A DNA stretch of 64,000 nucleotides, taken from NCBI GenBank assembly GCA_026981975.1, contig JALSHV010000002.1, positions 45,355-109,354 on the forward strand. The letters run 5' to 3'. The stretch comes from Aquificaceae bacterium (GTDB lineage: Bacteria; Aquificota; Aquificia; Aquificales; Aquificaceae). A model generated the notes under the pieces. That model was not told the DNA's origin, did not search any database, and saw nothing but the letters and a program-made list of their open reading frames with translations. The position numbers were made by a program, and so were the translations under genes. Numbering within the stretch: position 1 is the first letter of the stretch; every line of letters begins with the position of its first letter. Of the stretch, positions 7,976-17,716 are shown piece by piece.

Positions 7976-9580
7976 TTACTTTTCTTTAAAAACACGTTGA
8001 AATAAAAATCTTACGCATTCTTTCCAGTCAAGTTTTCCCGTTTCCACTTTATCCAACTGTTTTTCCATATAAGCAGTAAACCCGTAGTCTATTAGAAGAG
8101 GGAAATTTTCCTTCAGAAATTCAACTACCTTGAAAGCTGTTTCTGTAGGTATAAGGCTTTTTCTGTAAAGGTTAACGTATTTCCTCTCTTTAAGGAGTTT
8201 AACTACAGAGGTATAAGTTGAAGGTCTTCCAATTCCGAGTTTTTCAAGAGTTTTTATTAAAGATCCTTCCGTATATCTCGGAGGAGGTTCCGTTTTTTTC
8301 TCTTCCACATACACTTTTAAAGGTTTTAGCAGATCTCCCTTTTTCAACAGAGGAAGTTTCTCTTCCTTTATATCGGAAGGATAAACTTTTGTCCAACCTT
8401 CAAAATCTTTATATACTCCTTTGGCTATAAGCAGAAGCGGTTTCTTAAGAAAGGGGGAACTTACTTCAATAAAAACGGTTTGCCGTTTTACTATAAGATT
8501 AGCCATCAAACTGGCTAGTGTTCTTGAAAGTATTAACCTGTATAAGCTTCGCTCATCTTCTCCGGCAGGTTCCTTTTTCAAAGAGACGGGTCTTATACAC
8601 TCATGCGCACCTTGAGAAGTAGGTTTTTCTTTAAACTTTCTCAATTTTCCTACGTATTCATTTCCGAACTTGTTAACTATATAGCTCATAAACTCCTGTG
8701 CTTTTCTTTTCTCCATTCTGAAACTATCGGTTCGTGGATAGGTTATAAAGCCTTTTTCATAAAGCCTTTGAGCTAAAAGTTGAGTCTTTTCTGAAGAGAA
8801 GTTCAACTTGGCGTTGGCTTCACTTTGAAGGGAAGAAGTAATAAAGGGTTTTGGAGGCGGAATTGATTCCATTTCTACCTTAATATCTGAAACAGCGTAG
8901 AGTCCATCTCTTATTTTGTCCGCTACAAGCTTTGCTTCTGAAGGATCTTCATAACGTGTTTGGTAAACAGCTGTAAAGTTAATTCCTTCTTTTTCAAAAG
9001 TAACCTTAACGTAGTAATACTTTTTCCGTTTAAAGTTTTCCCTTTCTTTTTCCCTTTCTACTACAAGTCTTAGAGCAGGAGACTGAACCCTTCCTGCAGA
9101 CAGTTTATTGTTTTTCAAGTATTTCCACAGAATAGGAGATACTCTGTAACCTACTAATCTATCCAGAATTCTACGGGCAAACTGGGAGTAAACCATATTC
9201 ATGTTAACCGCACCTGCTTTTTCTATACTTCTTTTAAGGGATTCGGAAGTGATTTCGTAGAAAACAACCCTTTTTACCTTACCGTTTGAAGTTCTAAGTT
9301 CCTTACTTAAAAAGTAGGCTATTGCTTCCCCTTCCCTATCGGGGTCTGTGCCTATGTAAACATTTTCCGCTTTTTGTGCCAGTTTTTTTAAGTTATATAC
9401 TATTTTCTTCTTTCCTTTTATGTAAACGTATTTTGCTTTTAATGTCTTTTCATCTACCCCTATCTCTTTGGACGGTAGATCTTTTATATGGCCAAGTGTA
9501 GCCTTTACAACAAAGCTTTTTCCTAAGAGCTTTTGAATTGTTCTTGCTTTTGTAGGTGACTCAACAATAAAAAGGTTCAT
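7976..9580 (-). CDS. topA: DNA topoisomerase I (type IA)
   Basis: 534 residues. It relaxes negatively supercoiled DNA by single-strand passage. The N-terminal Toprim domain starts with FIVESPTKA and holds TDPDREGEA (acidic metal ligands); the active-site tyrosine is in FITYPRTDS, and SAGRVQSPA is the conserved DNA-binding stretch. It is short compared with E. coli TopA (865) because the C-terminal zinc-ribbon repeats are absent, as I recall for Aquifex. Its 5' end overlaps the upstream 162-residue gene by 4 bp, and its stop lies 1 bp from tRNA-Phe. Confidence 0.96.
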   Translation of the reverse strand: MNLFIVESPTKARTIQKLLGKSFVVKATLGHIKDLPSKEIGVDEKTLKAKYVYIKGKKKIVYNLKKLAQKAENVYIGTDPDREGEAIAYFLSKELRTSNGKVKRVVFYEITSESLKRSIEKAGAVNMNMVYSQFARRILDRLVGYRVSPILWKYLKNNKLSAGRVQSPALRLVVEREKERENFKRKKYYYVKVTFEKEGINFTAVYQTRYEDPSEAKLVADKIRDGLYAVSDIKVEMESIPPPKPFITSSLQSEANAKLNFSSEKTQLLAQRLYEKGFITYPRTDSFRMEKRKAQEFMSYIVNKFGNEYVGKLRKFKEKPTSQGAHECIRPVSLKKEPAGEDERSLYRLILSRTLASLMANLIVKRQTVFIEVSSPFLKKPLLLIAKGVYKDFEGWTKVYPSDIKEEKLPLLKKGDLLKPLKVYVEEKKTEPPPRYTEGSLIKTLEKLGIGRPSTYTSVVKLLKERKYVNLYRKSLIPTETAFKVVEFLKENFPLLIDYGFTAYMEKQLDKVETGKLDWKECVRFLFQRVFKEK

Positions 9581-10065
9581 ACTATTTTCTTCATGGCTTT
9601 TTCACCTATTTTTATGTGGAATTCAAGAGTTTTGACTATATCTTCTACCGTCTGCACCGCTTCTTCTAACATTTGTTCTTCGTAATTTTGAAGGGAGCTC
9701 TCTATAAATTCTGCAACCGCTTCAATTCTTTCAAGTATAGGTTCTTCGTAGATTACAAGATTTTCAAGAAATATAGGTGTTACCGATTCAATGGCACACA
9801 GGAGTAGTGAACTCAAAGAAAGGCTTTCCGAAGCGAGCAAAAGAGCTTGTTCCTTTACGTATTGATCTTTTACGGATTCAAGCTCTTCCAAAACAAAGGC
9901 TATTAAGTGGAAGCTGGTGGTGAGTCTTCTTAAAACATCTAAAGCTTTAGGCATAACAGTAGAAGGGGTTTTAGGTAAAACCATAAAGGTGTTTATAACT
10001 TTTCTTTGGAAAGAGACTTCCTCTTCTAACTTAGCCAGAAGCAGATAATGGGGGGCTATTTCCAT
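9577..10065 (-). CDS. Helical protein of unknown function
   Basis: 162 residues, predicted almost entirely alpha-helical, rich in Leu, Glu and Ile, without signal peptide, Cys or recognisable catalytic motif. The heptad-like helices near residues 100-160 suggest a helical bundle. I do not recognise the family. It sits between kamA (11 bp upstream) and topA (4-bp overlap), all on the minus strand, so it is probably a real, co-transcribed gene. Confidence 0.7.
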   Translation of the reverse strand: MEIAPHYLLLAKLEEEVSFQRKVINTFMVLPKTPSTVMPKALDVLRRLTTSFHLIAFVLEELESVKDQYVKEQALLLASESLSLSSLLLCAIESVTPIFLENLVIYEEPILERIEAVAEFIESSLQNYEEQMLEEAVQTVEDIVKTLEFHIKIGEKAMKKIV

Positions 10066-10076
10066 TAGTTAAGAAG

Positions 10077-11213
10077 TTATACGTATTCCTCTTCCATTTC
10101 AACCCTATACTCTTCAACAAGCTCTGTGTAATCGTCAAACCAGTGAGCCGAAGGATTTCTCTTAAAAATCATAAACCTGCCTGCGTTTTCGGGATCTGCA
10201 GCACGATGGTATCTGAAAAAGATAAGGTTTTCTGTTCTTCCTAAGATTTCTATTTTTCCCGTTTCGTGAGACATTACATACCTAACTCTGGCAGCGAGTC
10301 CCGAAACTCTAAGTCGCACAGTTTCAATTATATCTAAGGTTTCTTCTATTTTGGTGGAGTATGTCTTATTACCAGCTGTCGGTCTGCACTGAAAGAAGTA
10401 ATAAGGAGGGACTCCTATAAAAGACAGTTCCTCTATAAGTTCTTGAAGTGTATCAACACTGTCGTTTATTCCTCTGAGTATAGGGGTCTGGTTAGTAAGG
10501 GGAGTTCCTGTTTCTCTCACCAATCTAACAGCATTACGAGCTTCTTGAGTTATTTCCCGCGGGTGATTAAAGTGATTCATCAAATAAAGGGTTTTATCTG
10601 TCTTAGTGTTAAACCACTCAAAAAGCTTAAGCAGAGAACTGTCTTCCAAAACTCTGAAAGGATTTACCGCCAACATTTTAGAACCTATCCTTACAATTCT
10701 TACGTGAGGTATCTCCGCCAAAGCACGGAGAATTTTTTCAAGTTTAAAAGTAGCAAGAACCAGAGGATCACCACCCGTCAGTAGAACGTTGTTGATTTCA
10801 GGGTGGTCTTTTATGTATTTAATACCTTCATCTACGTTTCTCGCAACCTCGTCGTTATCGTTCATAAAGAGCCTTTTTCTAAAGCAAAACCTACAGTATA
10901 TTCCGCACACATCTGTTACTAAGAGTAAAGCGGTATCGGGATATTTGTGTTCAAGTCCGTGAACTTTTGTGTATTTACTTTCATTGGAAGCGTCCAACTT
11001 ACCCCATACTTCTAATTCTTCTAAGGTAGGAATTACTATTCTCCTTATTGGATCGTCTATATCATTCCAATTTATCAGAGAATTATAATAATTATTTGTT
11101 CTGAAAGCGAATTTATCTGTAACTTTTTTTAACTCTTTTTTTTCTTTTTCTGCCAAACCTTCCACTAAATCAAGATTTATTATGTATTTTACCTTTCTCT
11201 TCATAGTATCCAC
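10077..11213 (-). CDS. kamA: Lysine 2,3-aminomutase family radical SAM/PLP enzyme
   Basis: 378 residues. The radical SAM cluster motif is CGIYCRFC (CX3CX2C) near residue 103, followed by LLTGGDPL, typical of KamA. The family uses SAM and PLP to move an amino group from C2 to C3, converting lysine to beta-lysine (a compatible-solute precursor or fermentation intermediate); related enzymes act on glutamate or on EF-P lysine. EpmB is about 340 residues and no EpmA is nearby, so KamA is preferred. The start at 11213 has a strong ribosome site (AAGGAGG, 8 nt). A sigma-70 promoter lies at 11271-11298. Confidence 0.88.
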   Translation of the reverse strand: MDTMKRKVKYIINLDLVEGLAEKEKKELKKVTDKFAFRTNNYYNSLINWNDIDDPIRRIVIPTLEELEVWGKLDASNESKYTKVHGLEHKYPDTALLLVTDVCGIYCRFCFRKRLFMNDNDEVARNVDEGIKYIKDHPEINNVLLTGGDPLVLATFKLEKILRALAEIPHVRIVRIGSKMLAVNPFRVLEDSSLLKLFEWFNTKTDKTLYLMNHFNHPREITQEARNAVRLVRETGTPLTNQTPILRGINDSVDTLQELIEELSFIGVPPYYFFQCRPTAGNKTYSTKIEETLDIIETVRLRVSGLAARVRYVMSHETGKIEILGRTENLIFFRYHRAADPENAGRFMIFKRNPSAHWFDDYTELVEEYRVEMEEEYV

Positions 11214-11270
11214 CTCCTTATGAGTTTGTATTTTGGCGATAAAGAATTACCGCCGGCTTTAGCTGGTTTT

Positions 11271-11298
11271 ATTTTAGGGGAAATTTCAAAATTGTCAA
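11271..11298 (-). promoter_or_regulatory. kamA promoter
   Basis: Minus-strand TTGACA (11293-11298), 16-nt spacer, TAAAAT (11271-11276). The leader of about 50 nt contains short GC-rich inverted segments (CCAGC/GCCGG, GGCG/CGCC) and then the strong ribosome site of kamA. Confidence 0.65.
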
Positions 11299-11329
11299 CC
11301 CTTAAAGATATATAATTTCCTTTTAGAGT

Positions 11330-12097
11330 ATGTTTTGCAATGTTTTTAAATTAAGCTTTATATGTTTAATTGTATATGTAATTTATTCTTGCGGAATAAA
11401 AAAAGATCCGCAACCTCTTCCTCTTCCACAGTTTACCCTTTACAGAATAGGAGCCGAAGTGTATGTAGTTCCTAAGAATAATGATATCAGTGTAGAAGGG
11501 TTTTTTCGTAAAAAGGGCTTTTTTTTAAAAAAAGAAGAAAAAGCTTTTTGTTTTAAAGTAAAACATTTAAAAGGGAAAAAATTGAATGTCTGTGTTCCCA
11601 ATGCTTACAGCGGAAAACCCAATGTGAAAGTTGAAATCACCCCGGAAAAGGTAATACTGCATCTGGAAAAAGGGAAAACCTACAGACTTTATCCCTATAA
11701 GGAAGGAATTGTTCCCTACCCGTTGGGAGAATTTCAAAAAACTGTTATCATAGGAAGAGATTTTAAGGAAAAGATTTACGCTTTAACAGAGGTCTTTGAA
11801 GATTTTGAAAGTCAGCCTTTTGTAATACGAATTCCTCCTAAGGAAGCACCTGTTCCTCCAAAACCGCAGGATCTTTCTTACGTTGTAAGAGGAGGTAAGA
11901 TATACCTCTACTGGCGTGCAAAAGAAGAAGCGGAAGGTTTTCTTGTTTACAGAAACGGAAAACTTTTAACGGAGAAACCTATAAGGGGTAATGTGTTTGT
12001 AGAAGATTTACCCACCGAGGAAGCCTTGTATGAAGTAATTTCCGTTAACCGTTTTGGAAAGAAAAGTTCACCCGCAATTGTCCGCTACAGTCCGTAG
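11330..12097 (+). CDS. Putative lipoprotein with C-terminal fibronectin-III-like domain
   Basis: 255 residues. A short signal with Cys after VIYS suggests a lipoprotein signal peptide (Cys21). Residues 175-255 read like a fibronectin type III fold: PKPQDLSYVV, then IYLYWRA, FLVYRNG and ALYEVISVN. The middle is lysine-rich beta. TATAAT at 11311-11316 provides a -10. I do not recognise the family and cannot assign a function. Its 3' end overlaps the convergent biotin carboxylase gene by 13 bp. Confidence 0.7.
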   Translation: MFCNVFKLSFICLIVYVIYSCGIKKDPQPLPLPQFTLYRIGAEVYVVPKNNDISVEGFFRKKGFFLKKEEKAFCFKVKHLKGKKLNVCVPNAYSGKPNVKVEITPEKVILHLEKGKTYRLYPYKEGIVPYPLGEFQKTVIIGRDFKEKIYALTEVFEDFESQPFVIRIPPKEAPVPPKPQDLSYVVRGGKIYLYWRAKEEAEGFLVYRNGKLLTEKPIRGNVFVEDLPTEEALYEVISVNRFGKKSSPAIVRYSP

Positions 12098-13518
12098 TGA
12101 GCCGCTATGGCTGCTGATATGGCTAAGACTATATCTTCTTTGTCTATTTCACCTTCTACTTCAAAATCGTAATATCCCTTTTGAATTTTCTCTTCAAGAA
12201 ACTTAACACCGAAATCCCCTTTGAGAAAATCCGGATCACGGGTTATTTCTCTGTAAAGGGGAATATTGGTGGGAACTCCTCTTACTATAAACTCGTCCAG
12301 CGCTCTCCTTGCTCTTGCTACCGCTTTTTCCCAAGTTAACGCCCATACGGTCATTTTTGCAATCATAGAATCGTAGTAAGGAGGGATTATGTAGTCTTTG
12401 TAAACACCTGCATCTATTCTGACTCCCGGTCCGCCGGGAGAATAGTAGGCAGTAATCTTTCCCGGTGAAGGAGCAAATCCTCTTTTAGGATCTTCCGCAT
12501 TAATTCTGAACTCAAGAGCAAATCCCCTGAAGGTTATATCACTTTGAAGATAAGGTAGCGGTTCTCCCATTGCTATTTTTATCATGGCTTCCACTATATC
12601 CACCCCGGTTATTGTTTCCGTTATAGTATGTTCAACTTGCAAACGGGTGTTCATTTCTATGAAGTAATACTCTTTTTTTTCAACATCTACAAGAAACTCA
12701 AGAGTTCCCGCATTTTCGTAGCCGATTTTCATCAAAGCTTTTACGGAACTGCCCAGTATTTTCATTCTTAAATCTTGAGGAAGTGCAGGAGAAGGAGCTA
12801 TTTCTATAAGTTTTTGATGCCTTCTTTGAATAGAACAATCTCTTTCTCCGAGATGCACAATATTTCCGTATTTATCACCTAAGACTTGGACTTCTATATG
12901 TTTTGGATTCTCAAGGTATTTTTCTATAAAGAGATCACCTCTTCCGAAAAAGGTTTCCGCTTCTCTGGAAGCGGATTCAAAAGCCGTTTTCAGTTCTTCT
13001 TCGTTTCGGACTACCCTCATTCCCCTACCACCTCCGCCGTAAGCGGCTTTGAGCATTACAGGAAACCCTATTTCTCTTGCATAGTGAATAGCGTCCTCTG
13101 CGGAGGTAATAGGTTTTTCTGTTCCCGGAATAACAGGAAGTCCTGCTGAAGCCATTACTCTTTTAGCTTTTACCTTGTCCCCGAACATACTTATCTGCTC
13201 TGCTGTAGGACCTATAAAGGTTATGCGTCTTCTCTTGCAATACTTTGCAAAATCCGGATTTTCCGCCAGAAAACCGTATCCGGGATGAATGGCATCGGCT
13301 CCCACTTGCTTTGCCAGATCTACTATCCTTATGTAGTCCAGATAAGCTCTTAAAGGATCTCCGGGAAGGAGATAAGCTTCATCTGCTTTTTTTACGTATA
13401 GGGATCTTACATCTGCTTCAGAATATATAGCTACAGTTCTTATTCCCAGCTCTTTACAAGCTCTTATGATTCTAAGGGCTACTTCTCCTCTGTTAGCTAT
13501 GAGAACTTTCCGAAACAT
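12085..13518 (-). CDS. Biotin carboxylase subunit of pyruvate or 2-oxoglutarate carboxylase
   Basis: 477 residues. ATP-grasp biotin carboxylase: N-terminal ANRGEVALRIIRA, the glycine-rich AAYGGGGRGMR, RDCSIQRRHQK and MNTRLQVEHTITE are all visible. It carboxylates biotin on a partner subunit with bicarbonate and ATP. The acidic tail after residue 445 (DFEVEGEIDKED) is longer than in AccC of fatty-acid synthesis and resembles two-subunit pyruvate carboxylase A or the 2-oxoglutarate carboxylase small subunit of Hydrogenobacter, which feeds the reductive TCA cycle. The partner biotinyl subunit is not in the window, so the substrate remains open. Confidence 0.9.
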   Translation of the reverse strand: MFRKVLIANRGEVALRIIRACKELGIRTVAIYSEADVRSLYVKKADEAYLLPGDPLRAYLDYIRIVDLAKQVGADAIHPGYGFLAENPDFAKYCKRRRITFIGPTAEQISMFGDKVKAKRVMASAGLPVIPGTEKPITSAEDAIHYAREIGFPVMLKAAYGGGGRGMRVVRNEEELKTAFESASREAETFFGRGDLFIEKYLENPKHIEVQVLGDKYGNIVHLGERDCSIQRRHQKLIEIAPSPALPQDLRMKILGSSVKALMKIGYENAGTLEFLVDVEKKEYYFIEMNTRLQVEHTITETITGVDIVEAMIKIAMGEPLPYLQSDITFRGFALEFRINAEDPKRGFAPSPGKITAYYSPGGPGVRIDAGVYKDYIIPPYYDSMIAKMTVWALTWEKAVARARRALDEFIVRGVPTNIPLYREITRDPDFLKGDFGVKFLEEKIQKGYYDFEVEGEIDKEDIVLAISAAIAAHYGL

Positions 13519-13541
13519 AAGGATTATTATCTTAAATCATA
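13519..13541. promoter_or_regulatory. 23-bp divergent intergenic region (biotin carboxylase / selB)
   Basis: Only 23 bp separate the two start codons. TATCTT lies 8 nt before selB and, on the other strand, TAAGAT lies 10 nt before the carboxylase gene; the two hexamers overlap. Little or no untranslated leader fits for either gene. Confidence 0.4.
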
Positions 13542-15296
13542 ATGAGAAAATTTGTTACCTTTGCCACAGCAGGACATGTTGATCACGGAAAAACAAGCCT
13601 TATAAAGGCTCTAACAGGTATAGATACAGACAGATTAGCAGAAGAAAAACGGCGTGGATTGAGTATAGACATAGGTTTTGCTCACCTTGATTTTCCGGAG
13701 GAAAGCCTAAGGCTTGAGATCATAGATATCCCGGGACATGAAAGATTTATAAAAAACGCAATTGCGGGATTGGTGGCGGTTTCAGGAGTAATCCTTGTTG
13801 TGGACAGTATTGAGGGAGTAAAACCTCAAACAGAGGATCACTTAAAAGTAGCATGTGCTTTGGGATTGAAGAAGGGAGTAGCGGTTCTTACTAAGACAGA
13901 CAGAGCGGAAGAGAAGGATCTTTTGAACTCCGAAAAAGAGCTGAGAAAACTTCTTGCGTATATGAAACTGGATTTCCCTCTAGTGAAGGTTTCTTCTGTT
14001 ACCGGAAAAGGACTTGAGGAGCTTAAAAAAACTCTTAAGGAAGTTGCTCTGCAAATAAGGGAAGAGTATAAAGTGAGCTTGCCTCTTCGTATCTTTATAG
14101 ATTCCGCTTTTACTGTAAAAGGATACGGCACAGTAGTAAGAGGCAGTTGTGTAGAAGGTAGGGTAAAAGTGGGAGAATACGTTGCAATTGAACCTTTGGG
14201 AATAATTTGCAGAGTCCGTAAAATCCAAAATCACGGTGTTTTTGTAAAAGAAGCTGTTGCGGGAGAAAGGGTAGCTCTCAACATACCAGATTTAGAAAAG
14301 GAAAACATAAAAAGAGGTTTCTGGATTCTAGAAAGAGACACGTATATCAAGAGCAGAACACTTATCGTAAACTCCGACAAGGAAATCAAGCCCGGTAAAA
14401 CTTACAGATTTTTTTTCGGAATGAAAGAAGTGGAAGGAAGATTCAGACTTCTGAAGGAAAGTGTTTACATACTTAAACTATCTGAAGAAGTTGTTACAAA
14501 AAGAGGGGATAGAGTTGTGGTATTGGATTCCTGCGGAAAGCCTGTATGTGGTGTGCGTGTTTTGCACCCTTCTGTGAAGGTTCTTAAAAAGAACTTTATC
14601 CGTGGAAATATGCAATATCTCTTTAAACACTTTGAGGTGTATGTTCTCAAAGAAAGAGCTTCTGAAGGAGTAAAGGAAAGCGATATACTAAAGCTCACGA
14701 ATCACTTACCGAATGCGGAGATTTTAAGCTCTGAAGGAGTTAAGATAGGAAATACATACTACTCCAAAGAATACGTAGTGGATTGTTTAAGAAAGTTAAA
14801 AGAACTTCTTGCGGGTAGGGAATACGCTCAAAAAGAGGACATACAAAAAAAACTCGGTGTTTCGGCAGATCTTTTGAAATTCCTTGTGAATTTGACAGAA
14901 GATTTTAAAATTGAAGAAGAATTACTTATAAGGGAAGAAAAGGGGATAATTCATCAAAGAGAAATAGATACACTTATTAAACTTACCTCACAAGGCATAA
15001 GAAAAGAAGAAGAATTACTCAGTAGCGGCTTTAAAAAAGAAACTATCAAAATAGCTCTTAAAAAAGGTTACATTCACAGGATAGGGGATAATCTATTTCT
15101 TTCAGAATCTCTCCTCAGATTCTACGTAGATAAGCTCAGAGAAAAGGGGGAAGAATTCACCCTTCAGGAAGCAAAGTCTGTTTTAGGACTTACAAGAAAG
15201 TATTTAATCCCTTTGCTGGAGTATCTGGATCTTCTGAAAATTACCCGCAGGCAGGGAAACAAGCGTTACTTTATAAGAACACCTCCTAAGTCGTAG
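13542..15296 (+). CDS. selB: Selenocysteine-specific elongation factor
   Basis: 584 residues. The GTPase domain has GHVDHGKTSL (P loop, 11-20), the DIPGHERF switch and TKTD. TDRLAEEKRRGLSID is the SelB-specific variant of the EF-Tu effector region. Beta-barrel domains follow, then a C-terminal third of winged-helix repeats that bind the SECIS hairpin in the mRNA. It delivers Sec-tRNA to in-frame UGA codons, so the organism should encode at least one selenoprotein (formate dehydrogenase is the usual one) plus SelA, SelC and SelD; none of these is in the window. The 3' end overlaps rimO by 31 bp. Confidence 0.95.
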   Translation: MRKFVTFATAGHVDHGKTSLIKALTGIDTDRLAEEKRRGLSIDIGFAHLDFPEESLRLEIIDIPGHERFIKNAIAGLVAVSGVILVVDSIEGVKPQTEDHLKVACALGLKKGVAVLTKTDRAEEKDLLNSEKELRKLLAYMKLDFPLVKVSSVTGKGLEELKKTLKEVALQIREEYKVSLPLRIFIDSAFTVKGYGTVVRGSCVEGRVKVGEYVAIEPLGIICRVRKIQNHGVFVKEAVAGERVALNIPDLEKENIKRGFWILERDTYIKSRTLIVNSDKEIKPGKTYRFFFGMKEVEGRFRLLKESVYILKLSEEVVTKRGDRVVVLDSCGKPVCGVRVLHPSVKVLKKNFIRGNMQYLFKHFEVYVLKERASEGVKESDILKLTNHLPNAEILSSEGVKIGNTYYSKEYVVDCLRKLKELLAGREYAQKEDIQKKLGVSADLLKFLVNLTEDFKIEEELLIREEKGIIHQREIDTLIKLTSQGIRKEEELLSSGFKKETIKIALKKGYIHRIGDNLFLSESLLRFYVDKLREKGEEFTLQEAKSVLGLTRKYLIPLLEYLDLLKITRRQGNKRYFIRTPPKS

Positions 15297-16531
15297 TCAG
15301 AACTCTGATTTATCAGAACCTTTACCATATCTCCTTTTTTAATTTGCTTACCCTTAGTGTCTATATACACAAAACCGTCAACTTCGGGTGCGTGTAGGTA
15401 AGCTCTACCTTGCGGAATAAAGGGATTTTCATCACAGTAACCCTCTACAAGCACTTCAAGAGTTTTACCTATAAATTCTCTGTTCTTACCAGCGCTTATT
15501 TTTCTCTGAAGATTTATCAACTCTTCCCCTCTTTCTTCTTTCACAGAAGGAGGAATAGGATCTCCCAGATCGTAGGCGTAAGTCCCTTTCTCAGCAGAGT
15601 AGGCGAAAACACCTAACCAATGGAAGTGACCTTCTTCTACAAAGGATAAAAGTCTTAGAAAGTCTTTCTCCTCTTCTAAGGGGTATCCTACTATAAAGGT
15701 TGTTCTGAGAACAGCCTGCGGAATTTCTTTTCTTATTTTGTATATCAAATTCCTTATAAACTTTTCATTGTATCCCCTTCTCATGCTTTTGAGGATTCTA
15801 TCGGATATGTGTTGTAGGGGAATATCAAAGTAAGGAAGAACTTTCTGGGAGTTTTTTATAAAAGAAATAAGATCTTCACTCACTTCTGCAGGGTAAAGGT
15901 AAAGGAGTCTTATCCAATGGATTCCTTTTATTCTTTCAAGCTTCTCTAAAAGCTTTACAAGGTTTTCTCCGTTGTCTTTTCCGTAATAGGTGGTATCTTG
16001 TGATATCAAGTTAATCTCCTTTATTCCTTCTTCCGTAAGGGAAATAACTTCGGATACTATATCTTCAACAGATCTTGAGCGATACCTACCCCTTATAGCG
16101 GGAATGGTGCAAAAAGAACAAAGTCTGTTACAACCTTCCCCTACTTTAACGTAGGCGTATCCGGCTGTGGACAGTAGGCGTTTCTTACCTTTTCTTTTTA
16201 CTTTTAGATCTAAAGAATAAACTACTTCTTCCCAACTTTCTGTTCCGAAAAAGGCTTCAACCTGCGGAAGACTTTTTTTAAGTTCTTCTTTGTATCTTTC
16301 AACAAGACACCCCATAACTATAACTCTTTTGCCGGCAGAAAGAATATGAGAAACGGTTTGCAGGGATTCTTCTTTTGCTTCTTCTATAAAACCGCATGTG
16401 TTTACAACCACAACATCAGCGGAGTTTATATCCGCTGTTAGTTTTGCACCGCTTTCCTCAAGCTTAGCAAGCAGAGTTTCACTATCCACCAAATTTTTAG
16501 CACATCCTAAGCTTACAACAGCAACTTTCAT
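15266..16531 (-). CDS. rimO: Ribosomal protein S12 methylthiotransferase
   Basis: 421 residues. The N-terminal UPF0004 domain begins with VSLGCAKNLVDSE, the RimO hallmark, with Cys ligands at SLGC, VNTCGF and MGCL. The radical SAM motif CNRLCSFC and a C-terminal TRAM domain complete the usual layout. It adds a methylthio group to Asp88 of ribosomal protein S12. It overlaps the upstream aminotransferase by 4 bp and the convergent selB by 31 bp. Confidence 0.96.
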   Translation of the reverse strand: MKVAVVSLGCAKNLVDSETLLAKLEESGAKLTADINSADVVVVNTCGFIEEAKEESLQTVSHILSAGKRVIVMGCLVERYKEELKKSLPQVEAFFGTESWEEVVYSLDLKVKRKGKKRLLSTAGYAYVKVGEGCNRLCSFCTIPAIRGRYRSRSVEDIVSEVISLTEEGIKEINLISQDTTYYGKDNGENLVKLLEKLERIKGIHWIRLLYLYPAEVSEDLISFIKNSQKVLPYFDIPLQHISDRILKSMRRGYNEKFIRNLIYKIRKEIPQAVLRTTFIVGYPLEEEKDFLRLLSFVEEGHFHWLGVFAYSAEKGTYAYDLGDPIPPSVKEERGEELINLQRKISAGKNREFIGKTLEVLVEGYCDENPFIPQGRAYLHAPEVDGFVYIDTKGKQIKKGDMVKVLINQSSDYDLGGVLIK

Positions 16532-17646
16532 CTTGCTTTCTCTAAAAAGTCCTTTATTCTTTTTATTCCTTCCTTAAGTTCTTTTTCTGGACGTGTGTAT
16601 GCAATTCTTATAAATCTATCGGTTCTGTTCTTTCCAAAATCCTCTCCGGGGGTTACCGCTACCAAGGCTTCTTTTAGGATTTTAAAAGCAAAGTCAGTGG
16701 AGTTTTTGGTATAAGAACTGACATCTATCCAAAGGTAAAAAGCGCCTTTGGGTTTTACAATGTGAAATAGTCTTTTTAAACCGTTGTAAATTAAACTTCT
16801 TCTGCGTGCGAAAGTATCCTTAACTTTCTTAAGGTATTTCCAATCAAAAGCCTCAACGGCTGCGTATTGGCTCAAAGTAGGAGCTGATATGAAAACGTTT
16901 TGAATTACTATCTCCGCTTTTCTCACCAGCTCAGGGGGAAGAATTAGCCACCCTATTCTGAAACCCGGCATACAGAAGGCTTTTGAAAATCCGTTTACAA
17001 CAATTGCTTTATCCGAAAATTCAAGGGCTGTGTGTTCTCTCTCTTCGTAAACAAGACCGTGATATATCTCATCGGATATAAGGTATATCCCTTCTTTATC
17101 GCAGAAATCTGCAAGCTCTTTCAGACTATTTTCCGAGTAAAGAGTGCCTGTCGGATTTGAAGGTGAAGATATGTGAACAGCCTTTACTTTCTTCCCCGTA
17201 AGCATATCCGCTCTTATTTCATAGTTAGTTTCTTCTGAAACGGGTATAAACTCAGGTTCTACGTTTAATAAATAAGCAAAGTTCTTATAGCAAGGGTAAG
17301 AAGGATCCGCTATGGCTATTCTTTCTCCGGCTTCCAGAAGCACAGAGTAAGCAACCAAAAAAGCACCGGAAGTTCCCGGAGTTACCGCTATTCTTTCAGG
17401 AGAAACATCAACGTTGTATTTCTCTCTGTAAAAAAGAGCTATTCTCTCTCTTAGTTCTTCCAATCCTAAGGAAGGAGTGTAAAAGTATTTTCTCTCTTTT
17501 ATAGCTTTTTCAAGAGCTTCAACAGCTTTGGGAGGGGGTTCAAGATCGGGTTCTCCTATCTCTAAATGGATAACTTCTCTTTTTCGGCGGGCTTGTTTTA
17601 AGATGTCCATTACCATAAAGGGTGTTATTCTATCGGTTCTGTTCAT
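16528..17646 (-). CDS. PLP-dependent class I/II aminotransferase
   Basis: 372 residues. The PLP lysine is in VVNGFSKAF; other fold-type I landmarks are SSPSNPTG, the ISDEIYHGL aspartate-tyrosine pair and the C-terminal RFIRIAYTRP arginine that binds the substrate carboxylate. It belongs to the broad aspartate/alanine aminotransferase group; I cannot name the substrate. It precedes rimO with a 4-bp overlap. The start lacks a clear ribosome site; TACAAT and TAATCT lie just upstream. Confidence 0.9.
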   Translation of the reverse strand: MNRTDRITPFMVMDILKQARRKREVIHLEIGEPDLEPPPKAVEALEKAIKERKYFYTPSLGLEELRERIALFYREKYNVDVSPERIAVTPGTSGAFLVAYSVLLEAGERIAIADPSYPCYKNFAYLLNVEPEFIPVSEETNYEIRADMLTGKKVKAVHISSPSNPTGTLYSENSLKELADFCDKEGIYLISDEIYHGLVYEEREHTALEFSDKAIVVNGFSKAFCMPGFRIGWLILPPELVRKAEIVIQNVFISAPTLSQYAAVEAFDWKYLKKVKDTFARRRSLIYNGLKRLFHIVKPKGAFYLWIDVSSYTKNSTDFAFKILKEALVAVTPGEDFGKNRTDRFIRIAYTRPEKELKEGIKRIKDFLEKAR

Positions 17647-17675
17647 GATTAAAGATTATTGTAGAACGCAACCTC

Positions 17676-17703
17676 TTGACAAATCAGCGTAATAATCTAA
17701 AAT
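17676..17703 (+). promoter_or_regulatory. Promoter of the plus-strand cytochrome operon
   Basis: Perfect TTGACA (17676-17681), 16-nt spacer, TAAAAT (17698-17703), about 13 nt before the tetraheme gene. The ribosome site GGAGG sits between the promoter and the ATG, so the leader is very short. Confidence 0.65.
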
Positions 17704-17716
17704 AGTTGCGGAGGGT

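Noticed and set aside
11241..11280. Plus-strand hairpin followed by T-rich sequence, terminator-like
   Set aside because: There is no plus-strand gene upstream; it more likely reflects the kamA leader on the other strand.
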